NCBI GenBank assembly: GCA_022264855.1
Contig: JABYQU010000015.1
Coordinates: 186,001-250,000 of the forward strand
Direction: 5' to 3'
DNA: 64,000 nt
From: Lenzites betulinus
Lineage: Eukaryota > Basidiomycota > Agaricomycetes > Polyporales > Polyporaceae
A program made the position numbers and the translations under genes. A model generated the notes under the pieces. The model was not told where the DNA came from. It made no database searches and worked only from the letters and a program-made list of their open reading frames with translations. Positions 47,038 to 59,715 of this stretch are shown here, in pieces; position 1 is the stretch's first letter, and each line of letters opens with the position of its first letter.

Positions 47038-48848
47038 GCGCGCGGCGTGCTTTCGGTGGTCTGAATCGCTCTCCTCTCGCGGGTGGTGTGGTGGCGGTTT
47101 ATTCTAGAGCGTTCTGGTGTAGATAATGCATGCATGGACTTTATGGACTTTCGCCTCTTGCAGCTGTAGCTTACTTCTTCTTCATACTCTGCTGTTATCC
47201 TTATACATGTAGCGGGTTGCTCCCAAATCATTAACACGTTTGCGACTACAGCAACGCATGCGGCGTGCGGTGAGGGTAAGTGACTCCCATACACGGATAG
47301 CCTTTCGCGGACTCGACTTCCAGGCCTCCGGTGAGCAACGTTGGTGAGAATCCCGTGACAGACGAACAGCTGTTCGGGCGTAGCTTAATAGCGTCTCTCG
47401 TGCCGCTCAACGGCCCCATGCAAGCACTATGACGGAATACCATGGTCCGGACACGCAATGAACGGCGCAGTCTTCGCGCGCACCAAGCCCCGCTCCAATG
47501 ACTGCAACCTCCCAAATCCTGTGGGTGCTTGTGGGTCCGCCGCTCTTGCCACATCCGTCCGAGTCTGTACGTCCCTTCCTCCCCGGATTCCCCTCTCGCG
47601 CAGTCTCGGGCCCGCTCGCCTCAGAGCACAGAACACAGAACATTCACCCGCAGGAACCAGGGCGCCCGTGCAGTCTCCACCCACCCGGTGCCCCATCTCG
47701 ACCCCACAGTCCCGATCCAAGCACAGGCAATCACGCAGTGCACGCAGTACTTCTTCCAGATTTCCATGCAATTCGCCCCGCCGCTGGGGCCGCGCGCGCC
47801 CGTTCCGCCCAATGTGTACCGTACGTACGCTGGTGTATGTGTGTGTATGCCCGAGAGAGAAGTGACTACAGATAGAGATATGGAAAGAAATGAGATGATG
47901 AAAAGGGTTGTAACTACTACGTATGGATGATGGAAACTCCGAGACCACCGCTGCCGCTGTCGTCGTGACTCTGAGGGTAGTGATCAATCACAGCTGCCCG
48001 TCGCGCCGCACACGTTCGTCGACAGCCCAATGGAAGAGAACCCGAAGCCGTCGATGCCGGATAGGCGCTAGCGCGAGCGTTAATGCGAACGTGTGCGTGG
48101 GGCAGGAGCCGAACAAGAAAGTTAGAGAGGGGGATGGGGGAATAGGGGGGAGCAAGCGCGGCAAAGAACGCCTAGCTAGCTATAGGGGTAGGGGAAGGGG
48201 GGAGGGGGCAGCATCCTGGCGGGCGGGCGGGCGGTGAGTCTACAATACTGTATACGTACGTACGTGCTAGCTGCCAACTATGCTGAGAAGGGTAAGGGAG
48301 GGGGGCATGGCGGATCGTGGACAATAAGGCCTAGGGTTCGGCGTCCGTACTTTGTTCGACTGTGTGGGTGTGACTATGCGCTATGCGGGGACGGGGGCGG
48401 CCATGGGAGCGGCGGGGACGGGGGAAGAAAGGGCGTTCGGGGGTCGTGCGCGGAGATATGATGTAACGACGGACGCGGACGATAGACATGATGCGGGCAC
48501 TAGTTCGCACGGACTGGGAAGGGGATGGGAATGGGGCCGGGGCCGGGGCCGGGCGAAGAAGAAAGATGCAAAAAACAAAACAGACAGACAGACGGCGAGT
48601 GGTCGATGCGCGGGAAGAGATGACATGGCGGCGTGCGGGAGACGGAGAGAAACGAGCGGATAGGGTCAGGTATAAGGAGAGACGTGCGTGCGCGACACAA
48701 CGTCCGAATATTAGGTGTGTGAATACTTATGCACTAGTCCAATGCTGGAATTTCGTGTGAGGGGGCGGCGGCGGCGGCGGCGTCGGCCAGCTCGTGATGT
48801 GAGGGGAAGATAGAGGAGGAAAGGAGGCCGAGCAGGACGGGGCCCCGG
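47038..48848. other. Gene-poor, strand-biased tract
   Basis: 1811 nt, the longest gene-free stretch. From about 48090 to 48660 the plus strand is strongly G-rich with runs of three or more G (including GGGGCC-type triplets near 48535-48557) and a short GACA repeat near 48582-48594. A plus-strand frame at 47700-47820 has a somewhat coding look but no consistent gene could be built around it. Confidence 0.5.
48535..48557. repeat. GGGGCC hexanucleotide repeat, about 3.5 copies
   Basis: Short pure hexamer run inside the G-rich tract. Confidence 0.75.
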
Positions 48849-51686
48849 TCATGAGATGAGTGTCTGCCGCCGCGCGCCTTGTTGTGGCCGACTCAGGTTC
48901 TCGAAGCCCGCCTTGGGCAGCGCCCACGACTGCCGCGCCTGGTTGAACACCGGTGGCGGGTGCGGCGGCAGCGACGCGCTATGTGTCGGCGCAGGCCGCT
49001 GCGGTGTCGGCGCGGCCGACTTCGTGCTCCGCCGGTCGTCCGACTGGCTGCGCAGCGTCGACGGCCGCGTCGTAATCTCGCCGCTCGACGTGCGGTGGTG
49101 CCCGCGGTGCGGCGCGGACTCCGAGCGCGGCGTCGAGGGCGAGCGCGCGCTCGCGGACGAGCCGTGCGCCTGCGACAGGCGGTTCACACGTTCCGAGCTG
49201 CTGCTCGGCTGCAGGTGCTGGCGGCCCATCGTCGGCGACGAGCTGTGCGAGCGCTGCGGCGACGGCTGCGCGCTGCGGTGGCTGTTCTGCGAGTTCGGCC
49301 GGTAGCCGTACTGCTGCATCATGAAGGGCGGGGAGGGGGGGAGGAGCGGCATGTCCATGGGCCCGTACATCGGCATCGGGACGGCCATGCCCATCTGCAT
49401 GCCCTGCATCGGGGGCACCATGTTCATGTTCATGCCCCACATGGGGGCCATCGGCATCGGGGGCGCCGCCAGAGGCTTGTTGGTGCCGCTCTCGGAGACC
49501 ATCGACGCCCTGCGGCTGCCGCTTATGCGACGCTCACGGAGGCGGATGTCCTGCTGGGAGGTGGACGGCGTCGGCGGCCCAGAGTACAGAGACGACGGCC
49601 GAGAGGAGCCTGGAATGTTCGCAGCACCATAGATGCTGCCCGGCCGCGACTCGGAAGGCGAGCCGGACGCAGAGCCAGGTGTCCAGGGCGACTTCGACTG
49701 CTGGATCGAGGTGTCTGATCCGTGCCGGACAGGACCGAATGGGTATCCTGCAGAGTCGTACGCGGCCCTGCTGTGCGTCGAGGACGAGCCCTCGCGCTCC
49801 GGCTTCGGGCGTTCGTTGCGGTCCCACTGTCCCGTCGCGAGGCCCTCGCCCGTCAGCGCACCGAGCGCACCGAATCGCTGACTCTCGCGGCGGCTGCGGG
49901 CGGCGGCGATCTCGTCCGCATACATGCGCTTCTTGCGCTCCTCCTCGATGGTGCGTTTCTCGCGCTCCCACGCCGCGCGCTCTTCCTCCCACTTGCGTTT
50001 CTCCTCCTCGTGTTTCCGCCGCTCCTCGTCGTGCCTGCGGCGCTCGCGCTCTGCCTGGAGAAAGCGGGCCTTCTCCTCGCGCTTCTGCTTGATGCGCTGC
50101 ACGTAGCCGAACGGGAGGCCGTCCTCTTTGTCCTCCTTCTCGCCCTCGGCAAAACGCACTCCCTGTTTCAGAGCTGACTTGAGGACTGGGGGCGCTGATG
50201 CCGGCGGTGAAGCGAGGCTGGGCAGCGAACGGGGGGATGCGACGATCGTGGAAGACGCCGAGGGCACAGGGGACGTTGCAGACGTGGGCGTTGTGGCCTC
50301 CATCCGTAGCGGCGAGGGACTCGCCTTGTAATGCTGGTTGCGTGACGCGGAATGCGAGGCTGCTGGCCCGGACTGTCAGCATATATGCACACACAATCAC
50401 GATGATTGACACTCACCGGGAGGCGCGAGCGCTGAGGCAGTAGCTGGTGCTGAAACGGGGCCTGCTGTTGAGAGCGACGACGCCGGGGACGGTGGCTCGG
50501 ACGGCGAGGATGGAACGGGCGTCATCGGCGATGAAGAGGAGCTCGAGGGCATGGGAGAGAGGTCAAGAGAGAGCTGGGTGTCGAGGCGGAGGAAGTCTAA
50601 AGGGACGTCGCTGGGATCCGGCTCCGACGCCCGCGGCTCGTCCGGCCGAGGAGCGTCTTCCTCATACAACCCCGCAAGGAGCTCGAGCGCTACCGAGTAC
50701 TCGAGCGCAGCCACGCCAAAGCCCGTCGCCGGAGGCACGCGTGCCCAGACGGGCGTGCTGCCGACTGGGACATCCTCGGCAAGCAGCACCTGCAGCCTGT
50801 CCTCGAAGCACGGGCGATCGGCCCACTTCCTCAGGCCTGCAGAGAACGGCTTGATGTGTCTGGGGTCGACCGCATTATCGTCTAATTGCAGCGAGAGAGG
50901 CTCCGTTGGCGCGGACCGCCGCCCGGCGAACGGGGCTATGGAACGCTTTTCGGCAGGGCTTAGATCGCCGCGCTGGAGACGCCGCTGGAGCCGCGCGCGG
51001 TGCATGGACGACTCCAACGAGTCCGCATAGGGGAGGGCGCGGCGGGCGTTGCTAGATCGCGGGAAGGAGGGCTTACCCGGCACATGGAGCAAGGGGGGCG
51101 GGGCGAATGGAGGGTGCAGGCGGCTTGACGTAAGGGCGAGGACGAAGTCGGGGGCAGCGAGGGGCGTCGAGCGCTCCGGAGGCCTGGAGAGATCGAGCGC
51201 GGTTGAAGACTCTTCGGATGAGTCGTCCTCGGTGTCAAGCGTGGACTGCCTCGATGGGGCAGCGCGGGGGCGAGGCGTGGAATGGAACGAGGACCGATCG
51301 TGGTGAGGAGTCAGCTCTGGATGGTGCAATGAGCTCGTGGAGGACCGCTGGTCGAGGGGGAGGGGCGGGAGGTGCAGCCAGGCCTTGGAGACAGGAGCCC
51401 TGAGGAGAGACCCGCGGTCGTCGTCGGGGGTGGTGGGGGCGCCGCTCGAGGAGGAGGACGAGGAGGGCGGGTGGTGGTCGGAGCTGTTGAGACGGTGGAC
51501 GACAGGATCGACGGGCTTGCTCTTGCGTGAGATGGAGCGGAAAAAGCGGGTGTGTGGTTTTACGGGCTGCGTCTGCTTCTGAGCGGGCTGGGTGCTGTGG
51601 TCGGGGCTGGAGGAGGCCGCGGTGGAGGAGGCAGCATCGGATCTGTCTGACCGCTTGGAGGCGAAGACGGCAGCAATGCGGCGCAT
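48849..51686 (-). CDS. Low-complexity protein with central charged coiled coil, unknown
   Basis: Two exons on the minus strand: 51686-50417 and 50362-48849 (927 aa). I do not recognise the family. Residues 1-420 are Ser/Pro/Arg-rich with a few ordered-looking patches (FSAGLRKWADRPCFEDRLQV, TGFGVAALEYSVALELLAGL). After LKSALKQGVRFAEGEK comes a strongly charged coiled coil of about 75 residues (KRKWEEERAAWEREKRTIEE and flanks), then a long Ser/Pro/Met/Gln-rich tail with MP-rich segments. LKSALKQGVRFAEG resembles the RVxF-type PP1-docking pattern (VRFAE), which is inference. The ATG at 51686 (MRRIAAVF) is chosen; the frame stays open to an ATG at 52070, so the N-terminus is uncertain. Confidence 0.65.
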
Positions 51687-53038
51687 GGGTGGGCTGGGAG
51701 GACAGTGCGGGGTGCTGAGGGGTGTGTCGGGGAAGATCAGACGTCGAGAGCGAGCGAGGGCATTGGAGGGCGCAAGGCGGGAGGAGGAGGAGGAGGAAGA
51801 GAGGCGTCGGACCGGGAGGGATGGCCGGGGGAGGGATTTAGCGAAGGTGAAGGAAGAAGGGAAAGGATGGTGGCGGGAGGCAGCCTCGAGCACGGGCGTC
51901 GTACCTGGATCGGACGCGGACACACAACCGCAGACTAAGCGAGCGTGGAGTGCCCTTCTGCAGCACGTTCTGCACGGAGGCGGGGCGGGGGCGAGGACGC
52001 TGTGCTGCGTGCGCTGCACGTCGCGAGCGGGGGTGAAGAGGACGTCGACAGCTGTCGCAGGGACGTGCATCTACCGCGAGCAGCGCGAGCACGGCCGAGG
52101 CTGCCGCCCGCCTCGCCCAATCCCCGCCCGTCTTCCTGCCTTATTTTCTCCCAGCCACATATTTTTGGCCGCGAACGCAGACTTATCCGAAGTCCGCCAC
52201 GCGTCTGCCCAGCCATGTGCGCCCCCGTCCATTCACCGCCCGCCGCCGCTCTCACGTCCGCCCAGACTCCCTCGACAGCGCGCGTCGCGAACGGCGACCG
52301 GCGCGGCCACCTGAACACGCCATCCGTGACATCATCTTCAACCATTCTTTGCGCTGGCAACGTACGCCTTCCCCCGCGATGCCCATCACCTTCGCCGCGA
52401 CCTCGTCCGCCTCCCCCCGCCCGCCGATCCCGTCCGCGTTCTGCTAGTACAGGGGCACATCACTTTATCCACGCCCTGACATCATACAAACCTGCACCCA
52501 CATGCTGTGCCCAACCGTCCTCGCCCCAGCCGCGGCCCATGACCATCCCAATGACATACCGTCCAGCCCTCGAGGCTCGCGAGCTCGCTGCCCATCACGC
52601 ACGCATCCGTCCGAGAACCCACACCATCATCCCAGCTCCAAGGAACCGCAGCGAACCGCACCGAACGCCCTCCATCACGGCCGCAATCGGAGCCTGTCAT
52701 GCTTGCATGTCATATTGAACGCACTGTACCGGTTACATGGCAGAAGTCTGACGCGTGAATACATCGCAAGAATGCTAGTGGACGGGACGTATGGAGAGGG
52801 GGGTGTCGCACGGGCGGTCTGGAAAGGGTACAAAGGGAATAAAGTCCTCGGGCGGAATCGGAGGGAACGGTCCACGAGAGGCGCGATGCAGATGCACCAG
52901 CGAGTGCAGTCCGGACAGCATGGAGCCGGCTCCGAGCCAGTTGAGACCTTGCGGGGTCCATACGTACTACTAGTACGCCGGCCATGTCCACGCGCCAGGC
53001 TCCAGGGGCACCGTGGGCAGGCAGCTTCGCCCGCCCGC
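51687..53038. other. Intergenic region
   Basis: 1352 nt. Apart from a possible N-terminal extension of the coiled-coil gene (to 52070), I see no gene. Part is the CENP-A 3' region. Confidence 0.45.
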
Positions 53039-53853
<815 letters not shown>

Positions 53854-54597
53854 TCGGGCCGTCGGAGAGATAGAGGTGGAAGCGGAGGTGGTGGTGGATG
53901 GGGATAATAGGAGAGCACGAGCACGGGCGTGTGTTGGGCTGGTGTGTGGCTACAGGCGGCGTGGACGCGACTATCGAGCGCAGAGCGGTCTCGTGTGTCG
54001 CAGAAGGGTCGTAAAATGAGAGAGTGGACGTGAATGGACGCAGTTGGGTATCGCGGGTGAGAGGCACCGGGGTGAGGATCGCGCAGACGCGGTGGGACGC
54101 GTTAGAGGCACCTACGGGCGCTAGACGCGACGGTTCAGATTGAATCGGGTTTGTGGGGTGGTGCCGGAAGAGGAAGGTGTTTAGGATCGTCCTTGGCTGA
54201 GTGAAGTGAGCGACTGTGGCTTTTCTGTACTTTGAGCAGAAAATTTGTCTTAATGCTTCTGGTGTATTTTACCTGTTTGACTACCGCAGTCCTGGTGGAA
54301 TACGCTTCAGATGATTGGTGGACCGCTTAGAGGTTTAATATCTTCGAGGCGTGTTGCGGAGGGCACTGGGTTGCTTCATCACAGTTGAGTCAGATCAGGC
54401 ATAGAAGAGCTGGCTATTTTCGGCACAAAGGAAAATTTATGTTTTAGTATGAGGCACTTCTGTGATACTGCATGCACAACCCATAGAAACTCAGGCCACC
54501 CAACCTATGGTCTTGAATGCTTACGGTCCGCGGCGGCGGTAAAGTCTATCACCAGTGGATTCACTGGCGTAGACTAGTTGGTCGACAGAGACCCGGA
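53854..54597. other. Intergenic, CENP-A promoter
   Basis: 744 nt; the part around 54200-54500 is clearly AT-richer than the rest of the window. No gene seen. Confidence 0.5.
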
Positions 54598-54918
54598 TCA
54601 CACAAGAATAGCTTGAGAGACCTCGCGTGCCGGAAGAACCTCCCTGGTGCCCTTCTCGAGGATGTCCATCATCGCAAAAACATAACCTGCGACAGCGGAC
54701 GAAGAGAAGTTCGCCCTCAAACAATAGAAATAACTCTCACGCACGGACGAGCATTGATTTCTAGCGCAGTGAAGCCTCGACGGAGCAGCCATTGCCATGA
54801 CATCCACAACACGTCCTACCAGCTCCCGGCAGAACAACTTTCTCTTGAGCTCGGTCACGGCGTCCGCGGGACGCACGGGCCGGCAAGTGCCGCAGCACGC
54901 GTACCCGGATTTGGGCAT
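54598..54918 (-). CDS. Tentative very small gene, three exons
   Basis: Exons on the minus strand: 54918-54820, 54760-54745 (16 nt), 54686-54598 (67 aa). I do not recognise it. The model is built on two introns of 59 and 58 nt with GTAGGA/GTGCGT donors and GCTAG/CGCAG acceptors; all three exons join in one frame. The product begins MPKSGYACCGTCRPVRPADA and ends MMDILEKGTREVLPAREVSQ plus four residues, with a Cys-rich start. The unspliced frame is also open (147 codons), so an unspliced protein or no gene at all remains possible. It would be divergent from the Gfd2-like gene. Confidence 0.35.
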   Translation of the reverse strand: MPKSGYACCGTCRPVRPADAVTELKRKLFCRELVGRVVDVMAMAAPSRLHCARNQCSSVRESYFYCLRANFSSSAVAGYVFAMMDILEKGTREVLPAREVSQAILV

Positions 54919-55052
54919 CAAAGAACGCGCCCTCCAAGGACCAAAGCTTGGACCGCGCCACCGCGCGTGTAGCTGCGGCAGCTCGCCTCTCTCGCTCTTT
55001 CCCCCACCCACTACACCCCACCACACACACGAACGACCCACAGAACACGACG

Positions 55053-56827
55053 ATGGCGCACGATGGCACCCCCAGCGCGCCGAGAGCGCAGACGGCGAAC
55101 GCCGCGTCTGCCGTGATCGGGTACTACAGGTTCACGGACATCTTCTTTGAATGGTCGGTCTCGCGCCACTGCGATCCTCCTCGCCGACGGGGTAGCTGAC
55201 TTTCCTGCTGCACAGGCATCAGGCGCTCCCGAACCAGGCGGACGTAAGCCCTCTGAAAGCACTGATCGCGTACAGCACGCTCGTGCACCCCGAGCACCCC
55301 CTCCGCAAACAAGGCGTAAACGGGATCGAGCTGCACCTCGGTACGCCTCCCTCCCCCACCCTCCCACACCTCCACGCTGTACCCCGCTTACGCCCCTTAC
55401 GCGCGACGATGCACAGGCACGTTCGAGAACGGCGAGATGCGGCTGCTGTTCTCGTCCGCGCAGGTCGAGTACATGCGCTACTGGCTGCACGCCGTCGGGC
55501 TCACCGCGCAGCCGATCCCGCTCCCCGCGTCCGAGTACCTCATCCAGGCCAGCGAGCTGCTCACCTGCTCGCCGAACGTGTACAGCGACGCCACCGCGCT
55601 CAAGCGCGCGATCAAAGTACGTCCCCGCTCCCGCCCCCGGCGGCGACGACCGCGGGGCCGCCGGTGTGGCTCAGGTACGTGTGTAGGGGGCGGCGCTGAC
55701 GGCGCGCGTTTGCACCTGCAGGGGATCGACAAGAACAACAAGCGGCTGCGGGGGACCGGCACGCTGCTGACCGCGCGCCGGTTCGCGTTCGAGCGCACGC
55801 GCACGCTGTGGGCGGCGCGCCTCGGGACGTGGCTCGCGCTCGACTTCGAGGCGTGGGACATGGACCACACCGTGCTCACCGAGTTCGGGTGGTGCGCGGC
55901 GCGCTGGGACAAGACGGGCGCGGGCGAGCCGAAGCTCGTGCGCGAGGACGGGCACTTGGTCGTGAAGGAGCACCAGACGTTCACGCAGCATTACGTGCCG
56001 AATAACCGCGAGGTGCGTGCAGGGAACGGGTAGGGCGGTGGGCGATGGGCGATGGGAGGCTAATTAGCATGGGCAGTTCTACAACTTCGGGAAGAGCGAG
56101 GTCGTGACGCGGCACGAGTTCAAGCGGCGCATCCAGGAGCTCGTCGGGAAGCTCAGAGAAGCGGGGCCCGTGTTCCTCGTGTTCCACGACCACAGCCAGG
56201 ACGTCAAGTACGTGCCTCCCGCCGAACCCCGCACCCTTGCGCAGCGCATCCCCTCACAGCTATGCCCTGCTGACCTGCTCGCGCTAGGTACCTCAAGTCG
56301 GACATGGTGCAGGCCGTCGAGCGGCTCGAGTACCTCCTCCCGGACTCGCCGCAGACGGGCGAGCTGTACGTCGTCGACACCGCGGACCTGTTCTGCGCGC
56401 TCGAGGGCGACGCGTCGAACAACCGCCGCTCGCTCGAGCGCGTCTGCAGACACCTTCAGATCCCGACGAACTACCTGCACAACGCCGGGAACGACGCGCA
56501 CGTACGTCCTTCCATCTCTTCTCCTTCTCCGCTCCTCTGCCGCGCCCTCCTCCTGCGTGGAGGGTTTGTATGCCGTGTGCTCACAGAGAATGCACGGGAC
56601 AGTACACGCTCGACGCGCTCATCTCGATGGCGTCGGGCGACCCTGTCGACCAGCAGCGCGAACAGCGCTGGCCGAAGCGCACAGAGGACGCGCAGCCGAA
56701 GGTCGAGTTCCAGGACTGGGAGGAGGACGACGAGTACTCGGACACGGAGGGCGTCATGGGCCCGCCCACCGCCGGGACCACCGCCAACGGCGCCGCAGCC
56801 GACGCACGGAGCGACGATGAGTTTTGA
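55053..56827 (+). CDS. Gfd2/YDR514C-like RNase H-fold protein
   Basis: Seven exons: 55053-55153, 55216-55340, 55417-55616, 55722-56012, 56077-56207, 56288-56501, 56603-56827 (428 aa). The C-terminal half carries a DEDDh-type exonuclease fold as in yeast Gfd2 and YDR514C: LALDFEAWDMDHTVLTEFGW supplies the first D-x-E pair, VFLVFHDHSQDVKYL the central Asp, and NNRRSLERVCRHL ... HNAGNDAHYTLDALI the last H/D motif. Gfd2 is linked to mRNA export in yeast; enzymatic activity has not been established for the group as far as I know. The N-terminal 150 residues are family-specific. The C-terminus is acidic. Confidence 0.82.
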
Positions 56828-57264
56828 GACAATCTAAGCGTGGGGCCCAAGAGCCCGGGATGTACAGGATCTGTAGCGCTACCGAGGATTCCCTGTGTCG
56901 TGTATGATATGGAATTTGTGCTGTGCTGTTCTGCTCTGTTCTGCATGCCGTGCCGCGCGGATCTCGAAGAGTGTATCCAATGCGATGTATTATTGCTGTG
57001 TCTCTATCCCTCCCGGAGTTAGCCCGGGCTTGCGCGCAAGAGCTGTCTGTGGCAGCAGCCGTCAGTACGCTACGCGAACCGTGCGCGGGCGCTCTACGTG
57101 TGGCATACATAGAGGAGGAGTGTATTGTAAGTAAGGGGGCGGGGGTATCTTTTGTCGCGCGCCCCACACCGACGGAGTGTTCGTCACGCGCGCGCAGCGT
57201 CGCGTCGTCGCGCGGGCCGGTACAATAACGCCCTGCGACGTCTGCCGTCTGCAGTCTATCGCGA

Positions 57265-59129
57265 CTAGTCGTCCTTTTCGTCATCGTCGTCGTCGTCGTC
57301 GTCGCCGCCCTCGTCGTCGGACCGCTCGTCGGTCACGTTGACGCCGGTTACCGCGCTGCAGCGTCGTCACCAAGTTAGCACGGCGGTAATCGATGACGAC
57401 GGAGCCGAAGAAGCATCGGGACGTACCGCCACGCGATCCGCAGGATGAGGAAGTACCAGAAGAGGTTGAGGAACTGCAGGAGCAGCACCGGGACGAAGAT
57501 CTGGTACTTCATCCACCATGTGAGCCACACGCCGTCCTTGGGTGACCATTGTTTCGCGACCTCGCTGGTAGCGGATACGCGGCCGGGGCGGGAGCAGATG
57601 CGGAGGTAGCACCGAGCGTGAGCGAAAGATCGTAAAGATGATGACAGTGGCGGCAGGCACGTACGGCATAAGATCAAATTCATTCCAGACAGAGTACAAC
57701 ATGACCCAGTTGAGCCAGTGGCGGAAGTAGCTGGGATGAACGTGAGCGAGAATGGCGACGGAAGCAATGGTGTGTGACGTACCTCCAAACGAAGAGGAAC
57801 ACGGTGAACACCACGAGCTTCGCATTGTCCCACTGGATGTAATTGAGAAGCTTCGATAGCTGCACCGGGGGAAAGTGTCAATGTAGACTTCCTGAGAAAT
57901 CATGCCATATGCGTACCCCAAGAAGGCTGTCGGGCAAGTCCATGCTGAGGTACACCGCGTTACCAATGAAGGTCAGGTTGACGAGATAACTCCATCTAAA
58001 TCGAGCCCGGGGGGATCAGTGACGCGTTTGCCGACAGATGCCGGGTTGCGACGTACCCGACCAGCCAGAGAGTGACGAAGTGATGAGCCACAAGCTCGTT
58101 GTAGTCCTTGCGCGGCTTTTCAAGGCCGAGGAGGAGGACGAGGAGCTGTTGACACCAGTATGCGGCCTGCGAGAGGTAGTAGGCCTTGAGCTCCGGCTTC
58201 ATGTCCCAGTGAGGGTAATCTAAAGGGTGATATGAAATAGCTGTCCCGTGCGTGATAGGGAACGGGCGTACCTATCCAGAAGTACTCGGTGCGATACCAC
58301 CAAGTCGGCAATTGCGCCATGATACGCTAAGGGGTTGTTCATGGGCTGCACGGGGGAGATACGGATGGCGCTCACCATTCCCCAGACTGCTGTGAAAGCG
58401 AAGTAAAGTACAGCGTAGCCTTGCTCACCAAAACGGTCGAGCTTGGTCTCCCTCCGGATGCCGAACCATTTAGCGATGGGTCTGCAAAAGTACAGGGTGA
58501 TGCTCTGGCGAACGAATGACCAGAAGACGATGTAGTAGGCGACGAATGCGAGGTCATACCAGCCCTTCTGGTAGCGAGGGTCCTCTTCGGGGGTGTTGGG
58601 GATGCGGTGGGAGATGAAGAGAAGGGGTGCAAATGGGTTGGGCGCATTTGCAGCAACCAAGGGAGCGAGGAGCTCCCAATTTACCCATAGTACAAACACG
58701 AAGAGAAGAAGCTTGAGCGAGGAGCCTGGGGCAAGGTGAGCGAGAGTTAGGGGAGTTGACGGGAAGAACGCACTCGGAACGACGACCCATCTGAGGGACC
58801 TGATGTCCGTCCAGAAGCCACGGCTCTCGGTGGACCAGCGCAGGACGGGAGACGAGGGCCTGGAGTAGCTGACCGGGGACGGCGCGGGCGACTGGCCGAG
58901 AGGACTGGGATGGGCAGTGAGACGGACGGGAGAGCTCGGACGAAAGGAGGCTCACGTCTGCGGTCTAAAAGGGCCTGCGAGATGATGTGCGGGGTCTGCC
59001 CTGGTAGCGAGCAGAGAATTTGAATAGGATGGACAGCGCGCGAGAGGTGGAGACATACTCGATCCTGTTCAAGGAGGTATGGATTGCGGGTGGGCGCTGT
59101 TTCTTGGAGTGGGGAGGAGAACGAGCCAT
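57265..59129 (-). CDS. LAG1: Ceramide synthase (LAG1/TLC domain), apparent frameshift
   Basis: Eleven exons on the minus strand: 59129-59059, 59000-58956, 58904-58774, 58725-58376, 58326-58272, 58219-58057, 57996-57917, 57859-57783, 57730-57665, 57564-57427, 57355-57265 (about 421 aa). It N-acylates sphingoid bases with acyl-CoA in the ER membrane. The start (DPAHHLAGPFRPQT), several hydrophobic helices, the TLC/Lag motif NELVAHHFVTLWLVGWSYLV and the acidic cytosolic tail fit fungal LAG1. Exon 7 does not read in one frame: the first half (WSYLVNLTFIG) and the second (AVYLSMDLPDSLLG, in phase with exon 8) are offset by one base at an A-triplet (plus-strand 57960-57962). Either a one-base assembly error or a real disabling mutation. 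Confidence 0.85.
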
Positions 59130-59715
59130 GGTGGGGCGGTGGCGGGCACAGGCCGCGGCGTCGAAAGAGGAATGGGTCTTGGATGGGTCGAGGAGAGAGC
59201 TGCGGAGGAGGCCCGAGTGAGCTCGTCAGACGAGCCGTGCGCGATTCGCACCAGACGCCCGCCCTCCCGCTGTTTATGCCAAGTCCGCTCCCGGCTCACG
59301 CTCTTTGCCGCTGCGCGCTCGCGCCCATCATGAATCATACGGATGTATCAGATATCGTCCCTGCCACCCGCCTTGTAAGTTGTAGCTTCTCATCATGCCT
59401 GCAGCAGACTTAGACCGCGGGCCCTGCATGGTGCTCACAAAATATTAATGTGCGCCCGAAACTGGCTCTTGTCGCACTCGGCAACCCAGCGGCAACCCGA
59501 CGCGTCGCAAGGCGTCTCACCCCGGCGCACCTGTGAGTCTGTGACGGCCACGCTCGGTCACGACGGAATCCCTCTCACTCCTCCGTCCGACACGGCTCTC
59601 CTCGGCCTGCATCCGCCCGCGGCACCCACCCTCGCCTCCTCTCCCCAGGCACGCCTCTCCCCGCGATCCACGAGGCCTCCGTCCACTCTAACTAGCTTAG
59701 TCGTCCATCACCATC
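59130..59715. promoter_or_regulatory. Divergent promoter, LAG1 / REX3
   Basis: 586 nt between divergent start codons, pyrimidine-rich before REX3. No specific site recognised. Confidence 0.5.

Noticed and set aside
47427..47987. Overlapping frames on both strands between the cupin and coiled-coil genes
   Set aside because: A plus-strand stretch near 47700-47820 looks mildly coding, but no combination of start, splice sites and stop gave a consistent protein.
48879..49718. 279-codon Arg-rich plus-strand frame
   Set aside because: Shadow of the coiled-coil gene's second exon.
51687..52070. 128-codon N-terminal extension of the coiled-coil protein
   Set aside because: Open frame but Arg/Ser/Pro/Cys-mixed and unlike the rest; kept only as an alternative start.
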